23,033 bases of DNA. Origin: a virus. Below the pieces are notes generated by a model. It did not search any database, was not told the DNA's origin, and worked only from the letters and a program-made list of their open reading frames with translations. The position numbers were made by a program, and so were the translations under genes. Location of the stretch: the IMG/VR virus record IMGVR_UViG_3300010157_000263, positions 1-23,033 of that record; one strand, 5' to 3'. Positions 1 to 8,506 of this stretch are shown in pieces (position 1 is the stretch's first letter; each line of letters begins with the position of its first letter).

Positions 1-21
1 AAATTTTAATAGGAGGCTACC

Positions 22-432
22 ATCGCATCTTTAGACGATATTCTCACTACACAGAAAAACGGTGTTGTCGCTATTAACAATTTAGCGCAAATCCTTTCCT
101 ATATGTCTTATGTCTACATCGCCGATCCATCTCCAACGGTTCAGTCAACAACATCAGCTAATATCTTGTACACGGTGCCAAATACGCTCCAGTATACACT
201 CACTGGAATAGACATTTGTAATACGTCGGGGTCAGCCGACACATTTACTATTTGTTTTGTTCCGTCTGGCGGCACTGCAAATGCTACAAATGCTCTTTAT
301 TATTCCGCAGCCATCGCCGCTCACACGACAATTTCGTGGCGGGGCGGTACTGCTTTAGATTCAAATTATACAATACAGGCTTACGCTGGCACCACAAACC
401 TTACGTTTAAGATATCTGGCGCATCAAATTAA
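22..432 (+). CDS. Hypothetical phage structural-region protein, probable AUC start
   Basis: A 136-residue protein if translation starts at the ATC codon at 22. I chose this start because a perfect AGGAGG lies at 11-16, five bases upstream, and the frame stays open through a conserved-looking stretch (ASLDDILTTQKNGVVAINN) before the first ATG at 103. Starting at 103 would give 109 residues with no good ribosome-binding site. The N-terminus resembles small proteins I recall from phage structural regions that begin MASLDDILTTQKNG; that is memory, not a search. The rest is rich in Thr, Ser, Ala and short beta-like stretches, with no catalytic motif. It could be a minor virion or neck-region protein, but the function is unknown. 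The stop is followed 10 bases later by the next gene, so the two are probably co-transcribed. Confidence 0.7.
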   Translation: MASLDDILTTQKNGVVAINNLAQILSYMSYVYIADPSPTVQSTTSANILYTVPNTLQYTLTGIDICNTSGSADTFTICFVPSGGTANATNALYYSAAIAAHTTISWRGGTALDSNYTIQAYAGTTNLTFKISGASN

Positions 433-442
433 GGTATAGGTC

Positions 443-1033
443 ATGCCACTAGCACACGGTAAGTCACAGAAAACGATCAGTTCCAATATAAGGGAAATGA
501 TCCATTCAGGTCATCCTCAAGATCAAGCCATAGCGGCGGCATTGAATGTTGCTCGTTCTAAGAAGGCATCTGGCGGTGACATTCCCGACCCGTTAACCAA
601 TGCAGATGTCTCAGATCGTGCGGCGCATGATTCGCGTGCTCATGTTGGACCAATTCATGCCGCAGTGGCTGGGCGAACCGATCACCTTAATATGCATGTT
701 CCGGCTGGATCATATGTCATTCCGGCTGACATCGTGTCGGCATTAGGTGAGGGAAATACCGATGCAGGGCTTGATGTTCTGGATAGTCTTTGTCACGATC
801 ATAATTCAAATAGCGGAAATATGCGGTCTAAAAGTGATAAAAATAGTAATGACAGGTCTCTCGCGCCTATTGTCGCTGCTGGAGGGGAATATGTTATTCC
901 TCCTAGTGTTGTCACTTCAATTGGTGATGGCGATATCGATCATGGCCATAATTTGTTGGACGATTTTGTCGTTTTGGCTCGCAAGGACTTAATAAGGACA
1001 CTGAGTAAACTACCCGGCCCAAAGAAGGACTAA
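443..1033 (+). CDS. Hypothetical phage protein with duplicated YVIP motif
   Basis: 196 residues; function not recognised. The N-terminus (MPLAHGKSQKTISSNIREMI, then a GHPQDQAIAAAL segment near residues 23-34) matches a short motif common at the start of small phage proteins, typically 'MPL..GKS...I..NI...I..G.PQ.QAIAIAL'. Two copies of a roughly 30-residue unit follow, at about 87-116 and 146-175. Each has the form G(S/E)YVIP...VV/IVS..G.G....G...LD, separated by a Ser/Asn/Lys-rich linker. The C-terminus is basic (PGPKKD). It sits 10 bases after the preceding gene and 3 bases before the acetyltransferase gene, inside the virion-protein operon, so a structural or morphogenesis role is likely but unproven. 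Confidence 0.75.
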   Translation: MPLAHGKSQKTISSNIREMIHSGHPQDQAIAAALNVARSKKASGGDIPDPLTNADVSDRAAHDSRAHVGPIHAAVAGRTDHLNMHVPAGSYVIPADIVSALGEGNTDAGLDVLDSLCHDHNSNSGNMRSKSDKNSNDRSLAPIVAAGGEYVIPPSVVTSIGDGDIDHGHNLLDDFVVLARKDLIRTLSKLPGPKKD

Positions 1034-1036
1034 TAA

Positions 1037-1597
1037 ATGCAAATTGTAGAGACTAAAAAACGTGTTCGTCTGTCAAAGAGTGCACGGAAGAACCGCAAAA
1101 TTGAGCTAATCACTACCCCAGCCCGCGTCAGGGTTGCCACCAGAGACGACCTATTCGGCATTATGGACTTGGCGCGTATTGTCCATAAAGAGAATGGTTT
1201 GTTTGACTTTAATGACGTTAAGGTTGCCGAAGCACTGTGGCCACAACTGACACAGAACAACGGTATTATCGGCGTCATTGGACCGAAAGATAAACTTGAA
1301 GGATTGGTTGTTTTGCGAGTGGCCAACTATTGGTATTCGGAGAAACAGTTCTTGGAAGAAATGTGTGTCTTTGTGCATCCAGATTATCGTAATGCCAAAG
1401 AATCACGGGTCCAGAAACTGATTGAATTTGCTAAGAAAGTTGCGACAGACCTTGAACTTCCTTTGATGATTGGGGTTTTGTCAAATACTAGAACAAGTGC
1501 TAAGATAGCTTTATACGAGCGTAACTTTGGTGAACCCGCTGGGGCGTTTTTCCTATGGGGCGCGAAAACAGGTTCTACTGACGAAGAAGTAGATTGA
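1037..1597 (+). CDS. GNAT-family acetyltransferase-like protein
   Basis: 186 residues with a GNAT-like fold signature. A basic N-terminal extension (1-25) precedes a beta strand and helix (RVRVATRDDLFGIMDLARIV, about 31-50). Next come a central strand (LEGLVVLRVANYWY), the core EEMCVFVHPDYRNA strand-turn at about 107-120, and a following helix. The last segments (PLMIGVLSN, then helix and FFLWG) match GNAT strands 5 to 7. The usual acetyl-CoA pyrophosphate loop (R/Q-x-x-G-x-G/A) is degenerate: after R118 the sequence is NAKESRV. Such proteins are common between tail or internal virion genes of podovirus-like phages, where their substrate is generally unknown. It may modify a phage or host protein, or be a catalytically altered relative. 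It starts 3 bases after the preceding stop. Confidence 0.75.
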   Translation: MQIVETKKRVRLSKSARKNRKIELITTPARVRVATRDDLFGIMDLARIVHKENGLFDFNDVKVAEALWPQLTQNNGIIGVIGPKDKLEGLVVLRVANYWYSEKQFLEEMCVFVHPDYRNAKESRVQKLIEFAKKVATDLELPLMIGVLSNTRTSAKIALYERNFGEPAGAFFLWGAKTGSTDEEVD

Positions 1598-1607
1598 GGG
1601 TTATACG

Positions 1608-4600
1608 ATGGGTTCCAAGGGTTCAGCCACCACTACGTCCACGAGTGCGCCTCCACAGGCTGTTCAGGATATGTACAAGTACATAACTGAGCAGGGTAAA
1701 GCCCTTCAGCAGCAACCTTACCAGCAGTATCAGGGGCAGCTAGTTCCTGATATCAATGCTACTCAGCAAGCTGGCATCAATCAAGCTCAGCAATATTCTC
1801 AGGCCGCACAGCCCGGATATCAGGCTGGTTATGGCGCGACGAATACTGCCATGAACCAAATTGCTCAAGGCCAAAATGTTGCCCAGCCTTATTATGGCGC
1901 GGCTACTGATCTGACGGGTGCCGCTGCACAGCAAGCTGGAATGAACATGAATGCGGCTCAGCCAGCTTATCAGGCGGGGTATGGAGCGGCTGGGCAAGCT
2001 CAAGATATTTTGAACCAAGGCTTGGGAGTGGCGCAACCTTATTTTCAGGGTGCTCAAACTTTTGCGGCTGGAACTATGCCTCAATATCAAGAAGCTGCGG
2101 GCGCTGCTCAGGCTGGCATGAGGCCGCTGATGCAATCAACGTATGCGGCTCAGCCAAGTTATCAGGCTGCTCAGATGGGTACGATGGGCGCGGCTGGTGG
2201 GCTTGGGCAGACTATCGGCGGATTGGGTGGTATTTCTCAGGGTTACAATGCCCCGAATTATGCGGCTGGCGTTCAAGGTTACATGAATCCTTATTTGCAG
2301 AATGCGATGGGTTCAACGGCTGCAATGATGCAGAATCAAAATCAACAGCAGCAACAGCAACTTCAGGGAAGCGCAATTCAGCAGGGTGCTTTCGGTGGAG
2401 ATCGTGGCAAGGTGGCTCAGGCGGCTCTTATGGGCCAGCAGAACCTTGCTATGGGTCAAACGCTTGGCCAGATGGCTAACACTGGCTACCAATCGGCGGC
2501 ACAGAATTATTTGTCTGGCCTTGGCGCTCAGGCGGGTATCGCTGGGCAGCAGGGTTCTATGTACGGACAGATTGGTGGCCTAGCCAATCAGTATGGTCAA
2601 CTTGGTGGACAGGCTCAACAGGCTCTTATTAATGCCGGTCAAGCTCAGCAACAGGGTGCTGCTAATATTGCAAACATTGCTGGCCAAGGAATGGGTGCGG
2701 CTGGTCAATATGGTGCATTAGGTACCGCGGCTCAGAACGCGGCACTTCAGGGTATGCCATTGGCTCAGCAGCAAGCATCACTATACGGTCAACTTGGCAC
2801 CGGCGCTCAAAATGCTGCTATGCAGGGCGCTCAACAGTTGGGTGCTCTTGGTGCTCAGTACGGTCAGCTTGGAACATCGGCTCAAAACGCGGCACTTCAA
2901 ACGGTTCCAATGTCATTGGCCGCTGGTGCTCAATATGGACAGTTAGGGGCTGGCGCTCAAACGGCTGGCATGACTGGCGCTCAACAGCTGTCCGCGGCTG
3001 GAGCTATTCCGTACGCAGTTCAGCAAGCTCAGAACGCAGCTGCATATCAACAGTTCGCTCAGCAACAGGCATATCCATTCCAGACATTGGGTAGCTTGGC
3101 AAACATGGCTTCCGGCCTTGGCGCTGGTCAGGGTGGTACGAGCACGGCCACTACTCCGGCTCCAAATCCAATGAATGCTGCACTTGGCCTTGGCACGTCA
3201 TTGTTGGGTTATATGACGCCATCAGATGAGCGCCTTAAAGAAAACATGGAGCCTATTGGTAAGACCTTTGATGGTCAGAACCTTTATAAGTACAACTATA
3301 AAGGCGATCCACGTACGCAAATTGGTCTTAGTGCTCAAGAAGTTGAAAAGCGCAATCCAAATGCTGTCTACCGTCGCGATGATGGTATGCGTGTTGTCGA
3401 TTACAATGATGCTACCAATAAGGCTGCGGATCGTGGCCACTTTGCAGCTGGTGGGTCATCAATGGGCGGACTTGTCCCTGAAAGCATGGAACGTCGGCCA
3501 TTTGCGTCGGGTGGAAGCCAATTTACTCAAATACCATACGCTGATGATCCACTAGCTGAAGAAATGGCTGCATTAGCTAAGATTACGCTTGGATCATATA
3601 TTCCTCAAATGAAGGAAATTAAAGCGGGCGGAAGTATGCCTATCCCGACAGCTCATCCATATGATGCGCCAACATTTGACACTTCTGGTATTGAAGGGTT
3701 TGGTAAGGCTTACAAAAAATACAGTTTAGCCACCGCTCCTTCATCAGTTTTGCCAAGTTATATTAGTGGAGATAGCGGTATTGGTGGTACTTTAGGCCAA
3801 TCCATGTATGCCACTGGCGGTCTTGTTCCCCGCATTCCACATGCTGATGGCAGTTCGGCTGATCCAGAAAAAACCGTTTCCGCAGATCAAGGTTTCTTGG
3901 GTGGATTAGGATCATCTATATCTAAGGGTCTGGGTGGTGTATTTGGATCAGATACGCAGCCGGGTTTTATTTCAAGCACCTTTAATAAGGGTCAACCATT
4001 ATCTGATGATGCTCGTCAGGCCATGATGGCTGCTGGCTTTGGCATGATGGCAAGCCCGTCGCCATTTCTCACTCAGGCCATTGGTCAGGGCGGCCTTACT
4101 GGCATGAATACCTATGCCAAACAACGTCAAATTGATTATGAGACCCAGAAGGCTTTGGCTGAACAGGCATTGCGGGGTCGTGAAATCGGCGTTCAAGAGC
4201 AGGGTAATGTCTATAAGGGCAAGGAAGTTGAAAATGCGATTATTACAAATCGCATGACCGCCCTTCAACAATTGAGAATGCAAAAAGCATCTTATATTGA
4301 GAATGGCCAACCTGTTCCTGAAAATATTCAAAGCGGAATTGATAGTCTGGCCTCATCACTTGCTACGTTCGGCGTTAGCGGGGCTGGTGGCACTCCTGTT
4401 TCCGCTATAGCTGCCCCAGCCGCAGTTGCTGGCGCAGCGGTTGCCGCACCCAAGCCTCAGGAAGCGCCTCCAGTTACTGCCCCAGCTCCATCAGTTAGTG
4501 CAACGCCAGCTCCAGCGGTATCCGCACCAAAGCCAGCGGAGGCTCCAGCTGTTGTCGCTCCAGAAGTTAAGGAACAGCCAAAGACAGCTGTTCCAGCAGA

Positions 4601-5525
4601 ACCAGAGAGATATGGTCTGCCTAAAATAAATGACCCATCCTTTTTGACCTCACTTGATCCTAACAATAATCCAAAAACTTTGCGTGATCGTGCCGCATTG
4701 ATTTCTGGAGATGATCCTAGGGCTGCTGAGAAACTGCGTGAGCAAGCAACTAAGGCTCAAGACACTATGCTTGAAAAGGGCGTTGGCGTTGGTCCTAATG
4801 GCGAACTGATTAAGGTTCCGGGTTGGGATCAATGGAAATCTATGCAGGAAAACGTAAAGAGCAATGCGGACTGGTTTAACAAACAAGCCAGCGATGCTCT
4901 TTCACGTCAAAATTCTAGGCAGCAATTGGCTTCGATTTCCAAAATTGTTGAAAATTTTAAGCCAAATGCTTTTGCAGAACAGTTTGCCAACATTCAGTCT
5001 TCGTTGGATGCGATTGGTATTCCTGTTCCAGATTCGGCTAAAGTAAATGCAGTGGCATTTCAATCTTTCTTGAAAGATACATTGCGTCAAATTTATAGCG
5101 ACGTTAAGCAATATTCTGGTGGTGTAAAGGTTGCTGAATTGGCTGGACTTGAAAAGCAAGCTCCAAGTGCAACCCTTCAGCCCGGAACTGTTGAAAATAT
5201 TATGTCTCAGCTTCAAGGTTCATTGAATTTTGCTGACAAGCATTTCTATGATGCTCTTGATTTCCGTAATAAAAACAAGGGGGCATTTGATCAGGCAGAC
5301 TTTGAAGGTGAGTTCAATAAAAAGAATAACCTGACGAAATATACTGATGATGCCTTAAAAGACATAGCTGTGTATGGTGCTGCTCCCACCAACAAGGCAA
5401 GTTTTGTTCCGGGTAAAACATATATCCTAGATCAGGGTCCAAATGGTGAACCAGTTAAACCTCATAAGAAGAGGTTTATTAAGTTTTCCGCAAAGGGTAA
5501 TCCAATATTTGCCGACGTTGAATAG
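1608..5525 (+). CDS. Large virion protein with central peptidase S74 chaperone domain
   Basis: 1305 residues, probably a tail fibre-associated or internal virion protein. Residues 1 to about 520 are very rich in Gln, Ala, Gly and Tyr and are repetitive. Early AAQP.YQAGYGA units and four tandem 25-residue YGQLG..AQNAA units at 368-467 can be seen. At 539-546 is SDERLKEN, the start of the intramolecular-chaperone S74 domain; S539 and K544 have the spacing of the Ser-Lys self-cleavage dyad. It continues with a Y.YNYKG segment, GLSAQEVEKRNP and VDYNDAT, ending near 605. About 700 residues follow: Gly-rich GG..P turns, a Pro/Ala-rich linker at about 930-1000 and a mostly helical C-terminal region. 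GAGGGTTATACG before the ATG is a plausible ribosome-binding site. An S74 domain in mid-protein is unusual, since the domain is classically C-terminal. Virion location is inferred from context. Confidence 0.85.
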   Translation: MGSKGSATTTSTSAPPQAVQDMYKYITEQGKALQQQPYQQYQGQLVPDINATQQAGINQAQQYSQAAQPGYQAGYGATNTAMNQIAQGQNVAQPYYGAATDLTGAAAQQAGMNMNAAQPAYQAGYGAAGQAQDILNQGLGVAQPYFQGAQTFAAGTMPQYQEAAGAAQAGMRPLMQSTYAAQPSYQAAQMGTMGAAGGLGQTIGGLGGISQGYNAPNYAAGVQGYMNPYLQNAMGSTAAMMQNQNQQQQQQLQGSAIQQGAFGGDRGKVAQAALMGQQNLAMGQTLGQMANTGYQSAAQNYLSGLGAQAGIAGQQGSMYGQIGGLANQYGQLGGQAQQALINAGQAQQQGAANIANIAGQGMGAAGQYGALGTAAQNAALQGMPLAQQQASLYGQLGTGAQNAAMQGAQQLGALGAQYGQLGTSAQNAALQTVPMSLAAGAQYGQLGAGAQTAGMTGAQQLSAAGAIPYAVQQAQNAAAYQQFAQQQAYPFQTLGSLANMASGLGAGQGGTSTATTPAPNPMNAALGLGTSLLGYMTPSDERLKENMEPIGKTFDGQNLYKYNYKGDPRTQIGLSAQEVEKRNPNAVYRRDDGMRVVDYNDATNKAADRGHFAAGGSSMGGLVPESMERRPFASGGSQFTQIPYADDPLAEEMAALAKITLGSYIPQMKEIKAGGSMPIPTAHPYDAPTFDTSGIEGFGKAYKKYSLATAPSSVLPSYISGDSGIGGTLGQSMYATGGLVPRIPHADGSSADPEKTVSADQGFLGGLGSSISKGLGGVFGSDTQPGFISSTFNKGQPLSDDARQAMMAAGFGMMASPSPFLTQAIGQGGLTGMNTYAKQRQIDYETQKALAEQALRGREIGVQEQGNVYKGKEVENAIITNRMTALQQLRMQKASYIENGQPVPENIQSGIDSLASSLATFGVSGAGGTPVSAIAAPAAVAGAAVAAPKPQEAPPVTAPAPSVSATPAPAVSAPKPAEAPAVVAPEVKEQPKTAVPAEPERYGLPKINDPSFLTSLDPNNNPKTLRDRAALISGDDPRAAEKLREQATKAQDTMLEKGVGVGPNGELIKVPGWDQWKSMQENVKSNADWFNKQASDALSRQNSRQQLASISKIVENFKPNAFAEQFANIQSSLDAIGIPVPDSAKVNAVAFQSFLKDTLRQIYSDVKQYSGGVKVAELAGLEKQAPSATLQPGTVENIMSQLQGSLNFADKHFYDALDFRNKNKGAFDQADFEGEFNKKNNLTKYTDDALKDIAVYGAAPTNKASFVPGKTYILDQGPNGEPVKPHKKRFIKFSAKGNPIFADVE
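2709..3008 (+). repeat. Four tandem 75-bp (25-residue) coding repeats
   Basis: Inside the large S74 protein gene, four consecutive units each encode 25 residues beginning YG(A/Q)LG..AQ. They lie at 2709-2783, 2784-2858, 2859-2933 and 2934-3008. The first ten residues are most conserved (YGQLGTGAQN in unit 2), while the second halves vary. Codons differ between units, so the duplication is old and maintained at protein level. A partial related unit (YGQLGGQAQQA) lies upstream. The regular period suggests a repetitive fibrous or helical stack. Confidence 0.8.
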
Positions 5526-5532
5526 GTGACAC

Positions 5533-7824
5533 ATGACTGATGTTTCTGGAACGGAATACAATTGGGCAGAACCAGATGTGAAGCCAACTCGTCGTTGGTC
5601 CTCTGACATCCCTGCGACAGAAGCCGCTCCATCAGCTGGGGTTGGCACTGAATATCTATACAATGTCCCCTCATCTATCGGTGAGGATGTTAGAAAATCA
5701 ATGGCAAGCCAAGCCAAATATATTCCCGGTGATATCGCTTCCATTGTTGGCGGCGCTGGCGAATTGATGGATGTGGCTAAGGCTAAGGCTGCAAAGTATG
5801 TAATTGGATATCCAGCTGAATATTTAGGCTACGCTAAACCGGGTACTGCGGAAGCAATTGAAAAGGAAATGGCTCCAGAACAAGGTGCTGTTACTAATTC
5901 TATTTTTGGCGTTCCATTTCCAACTCCTTATGGAATGGAAGAGGTAACACGCGCTATTACTCCATCGTCCTTGGAATATGAGCCACAAACTGCTGCTGGT
6001 AAACTGGCTGGGTCAGCTACTCGCGTTGGCGGCGGTATGGCCCTTACGGGTGGATTGGGTGCATTAACCAAGGCTCCTGAGGTAATTGAGGCTGCTACAT
6101 CCGTTCCATCAGCAGTGAAAGAGTTATTGGGTACTGCGGGTAAGACGGCAGTAAAAGAAGGTTCTGTTGGAGCCGTTAGCGGAGCCGCATCTGAATTAGC
6201 TGGTCAGGCCGCTGAACAAACTGGATTTGATCAAGTTGATCCATATGCCAGATTTCTGGGCGGCACGATTGGTTTAGCTGGCGGTCATTTGATGTCGCGT
6301 GGCGTTAGATATCTTTTGCCAGATGTTGAGGGTCAAGCAAAACTTGTGAAGGCTATGGGTGAGGATTTTGCAACTGGCCAATCAAAGATCAGTCCAGATG
6401 ATCTACAAAAAATGATTGATAATGGCTATAAGCCAACTCCTTGGGATGTCGTTGGCCCCCGTGGCGAAGCGCTTCTTGAAAAGATGGGCTTTAAGACACC
6501 TGAATCAAAAGCGGCTATTAAAAAGTTAAATGAAGAAATGATGGCTCGTAAAGATGCGGCTGCGGGTAATGTGTCATCATATCTTGAAGATAAAGTAATG
6601 GGTACGCAATTAGATGCCCCCGCATTGCAGTCAAAGATAGAAGCGGAAAACAAAATTCAAACTGGAAAAATCTATGATTTAGCTAACTCATCAATGAATG
6701 CTCAAAATGTATTTTCTCCTAAATTAAGGGATTTAATGCAAGTTGATGACTTTAAAAAAGCAATGAAAGTTGCTGATTCTGTTGCATCGGACCCCGAATT
6801 AGGAATTAAGGTTGGAACTAATTCCCCTCCTAACTTGATGTATTGGGATCAAGTAAAACGTAATCTAGATGACCAAATATCAACTGCCATGCGTGGTGGC
6901 TCTAAAGATGAAGCACGTCGTTTGTTGGGCTTAAAAGGCCGGTTGGTTAACGAACTTGATTCAATTGTCCCTGAATATGCTAACGCGAGAAACGCGGCAT
7001 CAGAAGCATTTGGATCATCAAGTGCTATTGAATCTGGTTATAATTCAATGAAAAACATGAGTGCTTTTAAGGCATCTGATTTTTTTGATTTAAGAAAAAA
7101 GCTAAACCCAGAGCAGCAAGAGCTAATGGCAACTGGTGCTGCCAGTTATATAAAAGAAATTATTAATGAAAAGGGTCTAGATAAGTTTTTAAAACTTGTT
7201 GATAGCCCGTCAATTTCTAGTCGTGCCAGAGCTGTCTTGGGCGATGATAGATTTGATAAACTTGTTGGAAATGCTAGAATTGAAAACACTTTAGCTAAAG
7301 TTGGAAAAGTTGGAGCAAAAGACACTGCAAATGGTTTAGGTATGTGGGAGGGAGTTGGTGGTGCAATGGGTGCTTTAGCCCAAGGCGTTGGAACTCAAAC
7401 CTTATCTTTAAATCTAGCAGCGGGATTTCTTGGTGGCGCAATAGCATCGGCGGCAGCAAAGGGAACTTTAAACTTTGCCCAAAATCGTGTCGCCAACAGT
7501 GTCGTAAAACTTATGGCTTCAAATGATCCAGCTAAATTGGAAAAGTTAGCATCAATGGCGCAGAAGGATTACGCTGTATCATCAATGTTGGATAAGATTG
7601 GCGATTTGTCGCAAAAGGCATTGCTTCTGAACTCTCGCGTTAATCCACCATATGAATCTGAACGTCAGGGCCATAAGGCTGGCGGTAAAGTCGGTGGTCT
7701 TACGGCAGAATCACTTCTTCGTGATTTAAAGCGCCGTCAGGTTATGTTGGCAAGCAAGACTGAGCATATGCTTTCATTACCCGACGACGCAGTTGTTCAA
7801 GCGTTGGATGCAGCCAAGCGTTAA
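5533..7824 (+). CDS. Putative internal/ejected virion protein
   Basis: 763 residues without an enzymatic motif that I recognise. An N-terminal acidic/aromatic segment is followed by Ala/Gly-rich amphipathic stretches (IPGDIASIVGGAGELMD; RVGGGMALTGGLGAL). A long helical middle with many Lys/Glu/Asp comes next, then a glycine-rich hydrophobic segment at about 607-645 that could interact with membrane. A basic C-terminal tail contains HKAGGKVGG (about 714-722) and a final helix ending in DAAKR. This composition, the size and the position directly after the large S74 protein fit the internal core or DNA-ejection proteins of podovirus-like phages; the AGGKVGG-type tail recurs in such proteins as I recall them. 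AGGTGACAC before the ATG is the ribosome-binding site, 7 bases after the previous stop. Its stop overlaps the stop of the convergent gene on the other strand. Confidence 0.75.
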   Translation: MTDVSGTEYNWAEPDVKPTRRWSSDIPATEAAPSAGVGTEYLYNVPSSIGEDVRKSMASQAKYIPGDIASIVGGAGELMDVAKAKAAKYVIGYPAEYLGYAKPGTAEAIEKEMAPEQGAVTNSIFGVPFPTPYGMEEVTRAITPSSLEYEPQTAAGKLAGSATRVGGGMALTGGLGALTKAPEVIEAATSVPSAVKELLGTAGKTAVKEGSVGAVSGAASELAGQAAEQTGFDQVDPYARFLGGTIGLAGGHLMSRGVRYLLPDVEGQAKLVKAMGEDFATGQSKISPDDLQKMIDNGYKPTPWDVVGPRGEALLEKMGFKTPESKAAIKKLNEEMMARKDAAAGNVSSYLEDKVMGTQLDAPALQSKIEAENKIQTGKIYDLANSSMNAQNVFSPKLRDLMQVDDFKKAMKVADSVASDPELGIKVGTNSPPNLMYWDQVKRNLDDQISTAMRGGSKDEARRLLGLKGRLVNELDSIVPEYANARNAASEAFGSSSAIESGYNSMKNMSAFKASDFFDLRKKLNPEQQELMATGAASYIKEIINEKGLDKFLKLVDSPSISSRARAVLGDDRFDKLVGNARIENTLAKVGKVGAKDTANGLGMWEGVGGAMGALAQGVGTQTLSLNLAAGFLGGAIASAAAKGTLNFAQNRVANSVVKLMASNDPAKLEKLASMAQKDYAVSSMLDKIGDLSQKALLLNSRVNPPYESERQGHKAGGKVGGLTAESLLRDLKRRQVMLASKTEHMLSLPDDAVVQALDAAKR

Positions 7825-8189
7825 GCTGCGTCTGTTGCTGCTAGTTGATTAGCTAAGTCAGACATTATCCTCAGTTCAGCAAAGCTACCATCTACCGGCT
7901 TTGCGAATTGAGCTGTGTGTGCTGACGTTGTGATCACATCACGGTACAGATCGGGATTAAGGCGATCCTCACTGACCTTGGCTAACGATATACACATCAT
8001 GATGATTGATACGTCGTGCGCCGTTACCTCTTTCTCAAGCATTACAGAGGCTATCAGGGATGCCTTCGTAATTGCTGGAACTGGATCACCATTTTTAACA
8101 GCGTTAGCCTCAGCGGTCTTCTGTGTGTGATCAATGAACTGACGCCAGTTCAGCGGGCTACTATAGTTCCGTTTAGCTTTTTCTTCCAT
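7821..8189 (-). CDS. Small helical phage protein, DUF6378-like
   Basis: 122 residues starting MEEKAKRNYSSP. I chose the ATG at 8189 because GGAAAG lies 8 bases upstream; the frame is open further upstream but there overlaps the HNH gene. The segment ITKASLIASVMLEKEVTAHDV, then IIMMCISLAKVSEDRLNPDLYRDV, resembles a small phage helical domain (DUF6378-type) in which a D...MM..LK.AR pattern precedes a conserved Asp/Tyr helix. Function is unknown. It overlaps the HNH gene by 40 bases and is the last gene of the leftward operon. It converges on the rightward virion operon, with the two stop codons sharing a TTAA. Confidence 0.7.
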   Translation of the reverse strand: MEEKAKRNYSSPLNWRQFIDHTQKTAEANAVKNGDPVPAITKASLIASVMLEKEVTAHDVSIIMMCISLAKVSEDRLNPDLYRDVITTSAHTAQFAKPVDGSFAELRIMSDLANQLAATDAA

Positions 8190-8506
8190 TTTGAGTTCTT
8201 TCCATATGGCAGTGGGGTTTTGGATTCTTTTAAACCTAAAGTTGATGACTTCGCTCGTTTCGCTTTCGCTGCTCTGCTGTGATCCTCCTTCGTCTTTTCC
8301 GTAGCACAAGCCTTGCACGTAAGACGTATATTCTCGTCCGTATCCGACCCTCCCAGTTCCAAGGCCCGGACGTGCTCAAAGATAAAATGACCTGTCCTCA
8401 ACTTGACTGAGCAGATCATGCATTTGCCATGTTCTCGTTCCCATATCGCTAACTTTCTTCTTTGCGATAGGTTACCTCGTTTAGTGGTTCCCATATCCTC
8501 AGTCAT
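8150..8506 (-). CDS. HNH endonuclease
   Basis: 118 residues with a clear HNH/zinc-knuckle nuclease core. CMIC (C29, C32) is followed by FIFEHVRALELGGSD with H45 as the first His, then DENIRLTC with N59, and C64-KA-C67, with H76 a candidate final ligand. The two Cys pairs probably bind a structural zinc, while His/Asn/His coordinates the catalytic metal. The tail after about residue 78 is Lys/Arg-rich, suiting DNA contact. In phages such proteins act in DNA packaging, recombination or as homing nucleases. Here the gene lies in the leftward recombination operon rather than beside terminase. The start at 8506 overlaps the upstream gene's stop by 8 bases, suggesting translational coupling. Confidence 0.85.
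   Translation of the reverse strand: MTEDMGTTKRGNLSQRRKLAIWEREHGKCMICSVKLRTGHFIFEHVRALELGGSDTDENIRLTCKACATEKTKEDHSRAAKAKRAKSSTLGLKESKTPLPYGKNSKWKKKLNGTIVAR

Noticed and set aside
1740-2135. 131-codon ORF on the minus strand inside the large S74 protein gene
   Set aside because: It is an antisense shadow of the Gln/Ala/Gly repeat codons. It is Ser/Arg/Leu-rich without motifs and lies inside a strongly supported gene.
8190-8318. Longer N-terminus for the last leftward gene, beginning MQGLCYGKDEGG
   Set aside because: It would overlap the HNH gene by about 170 bases and has no ribosome-binding site; the ATG at 8189 does.
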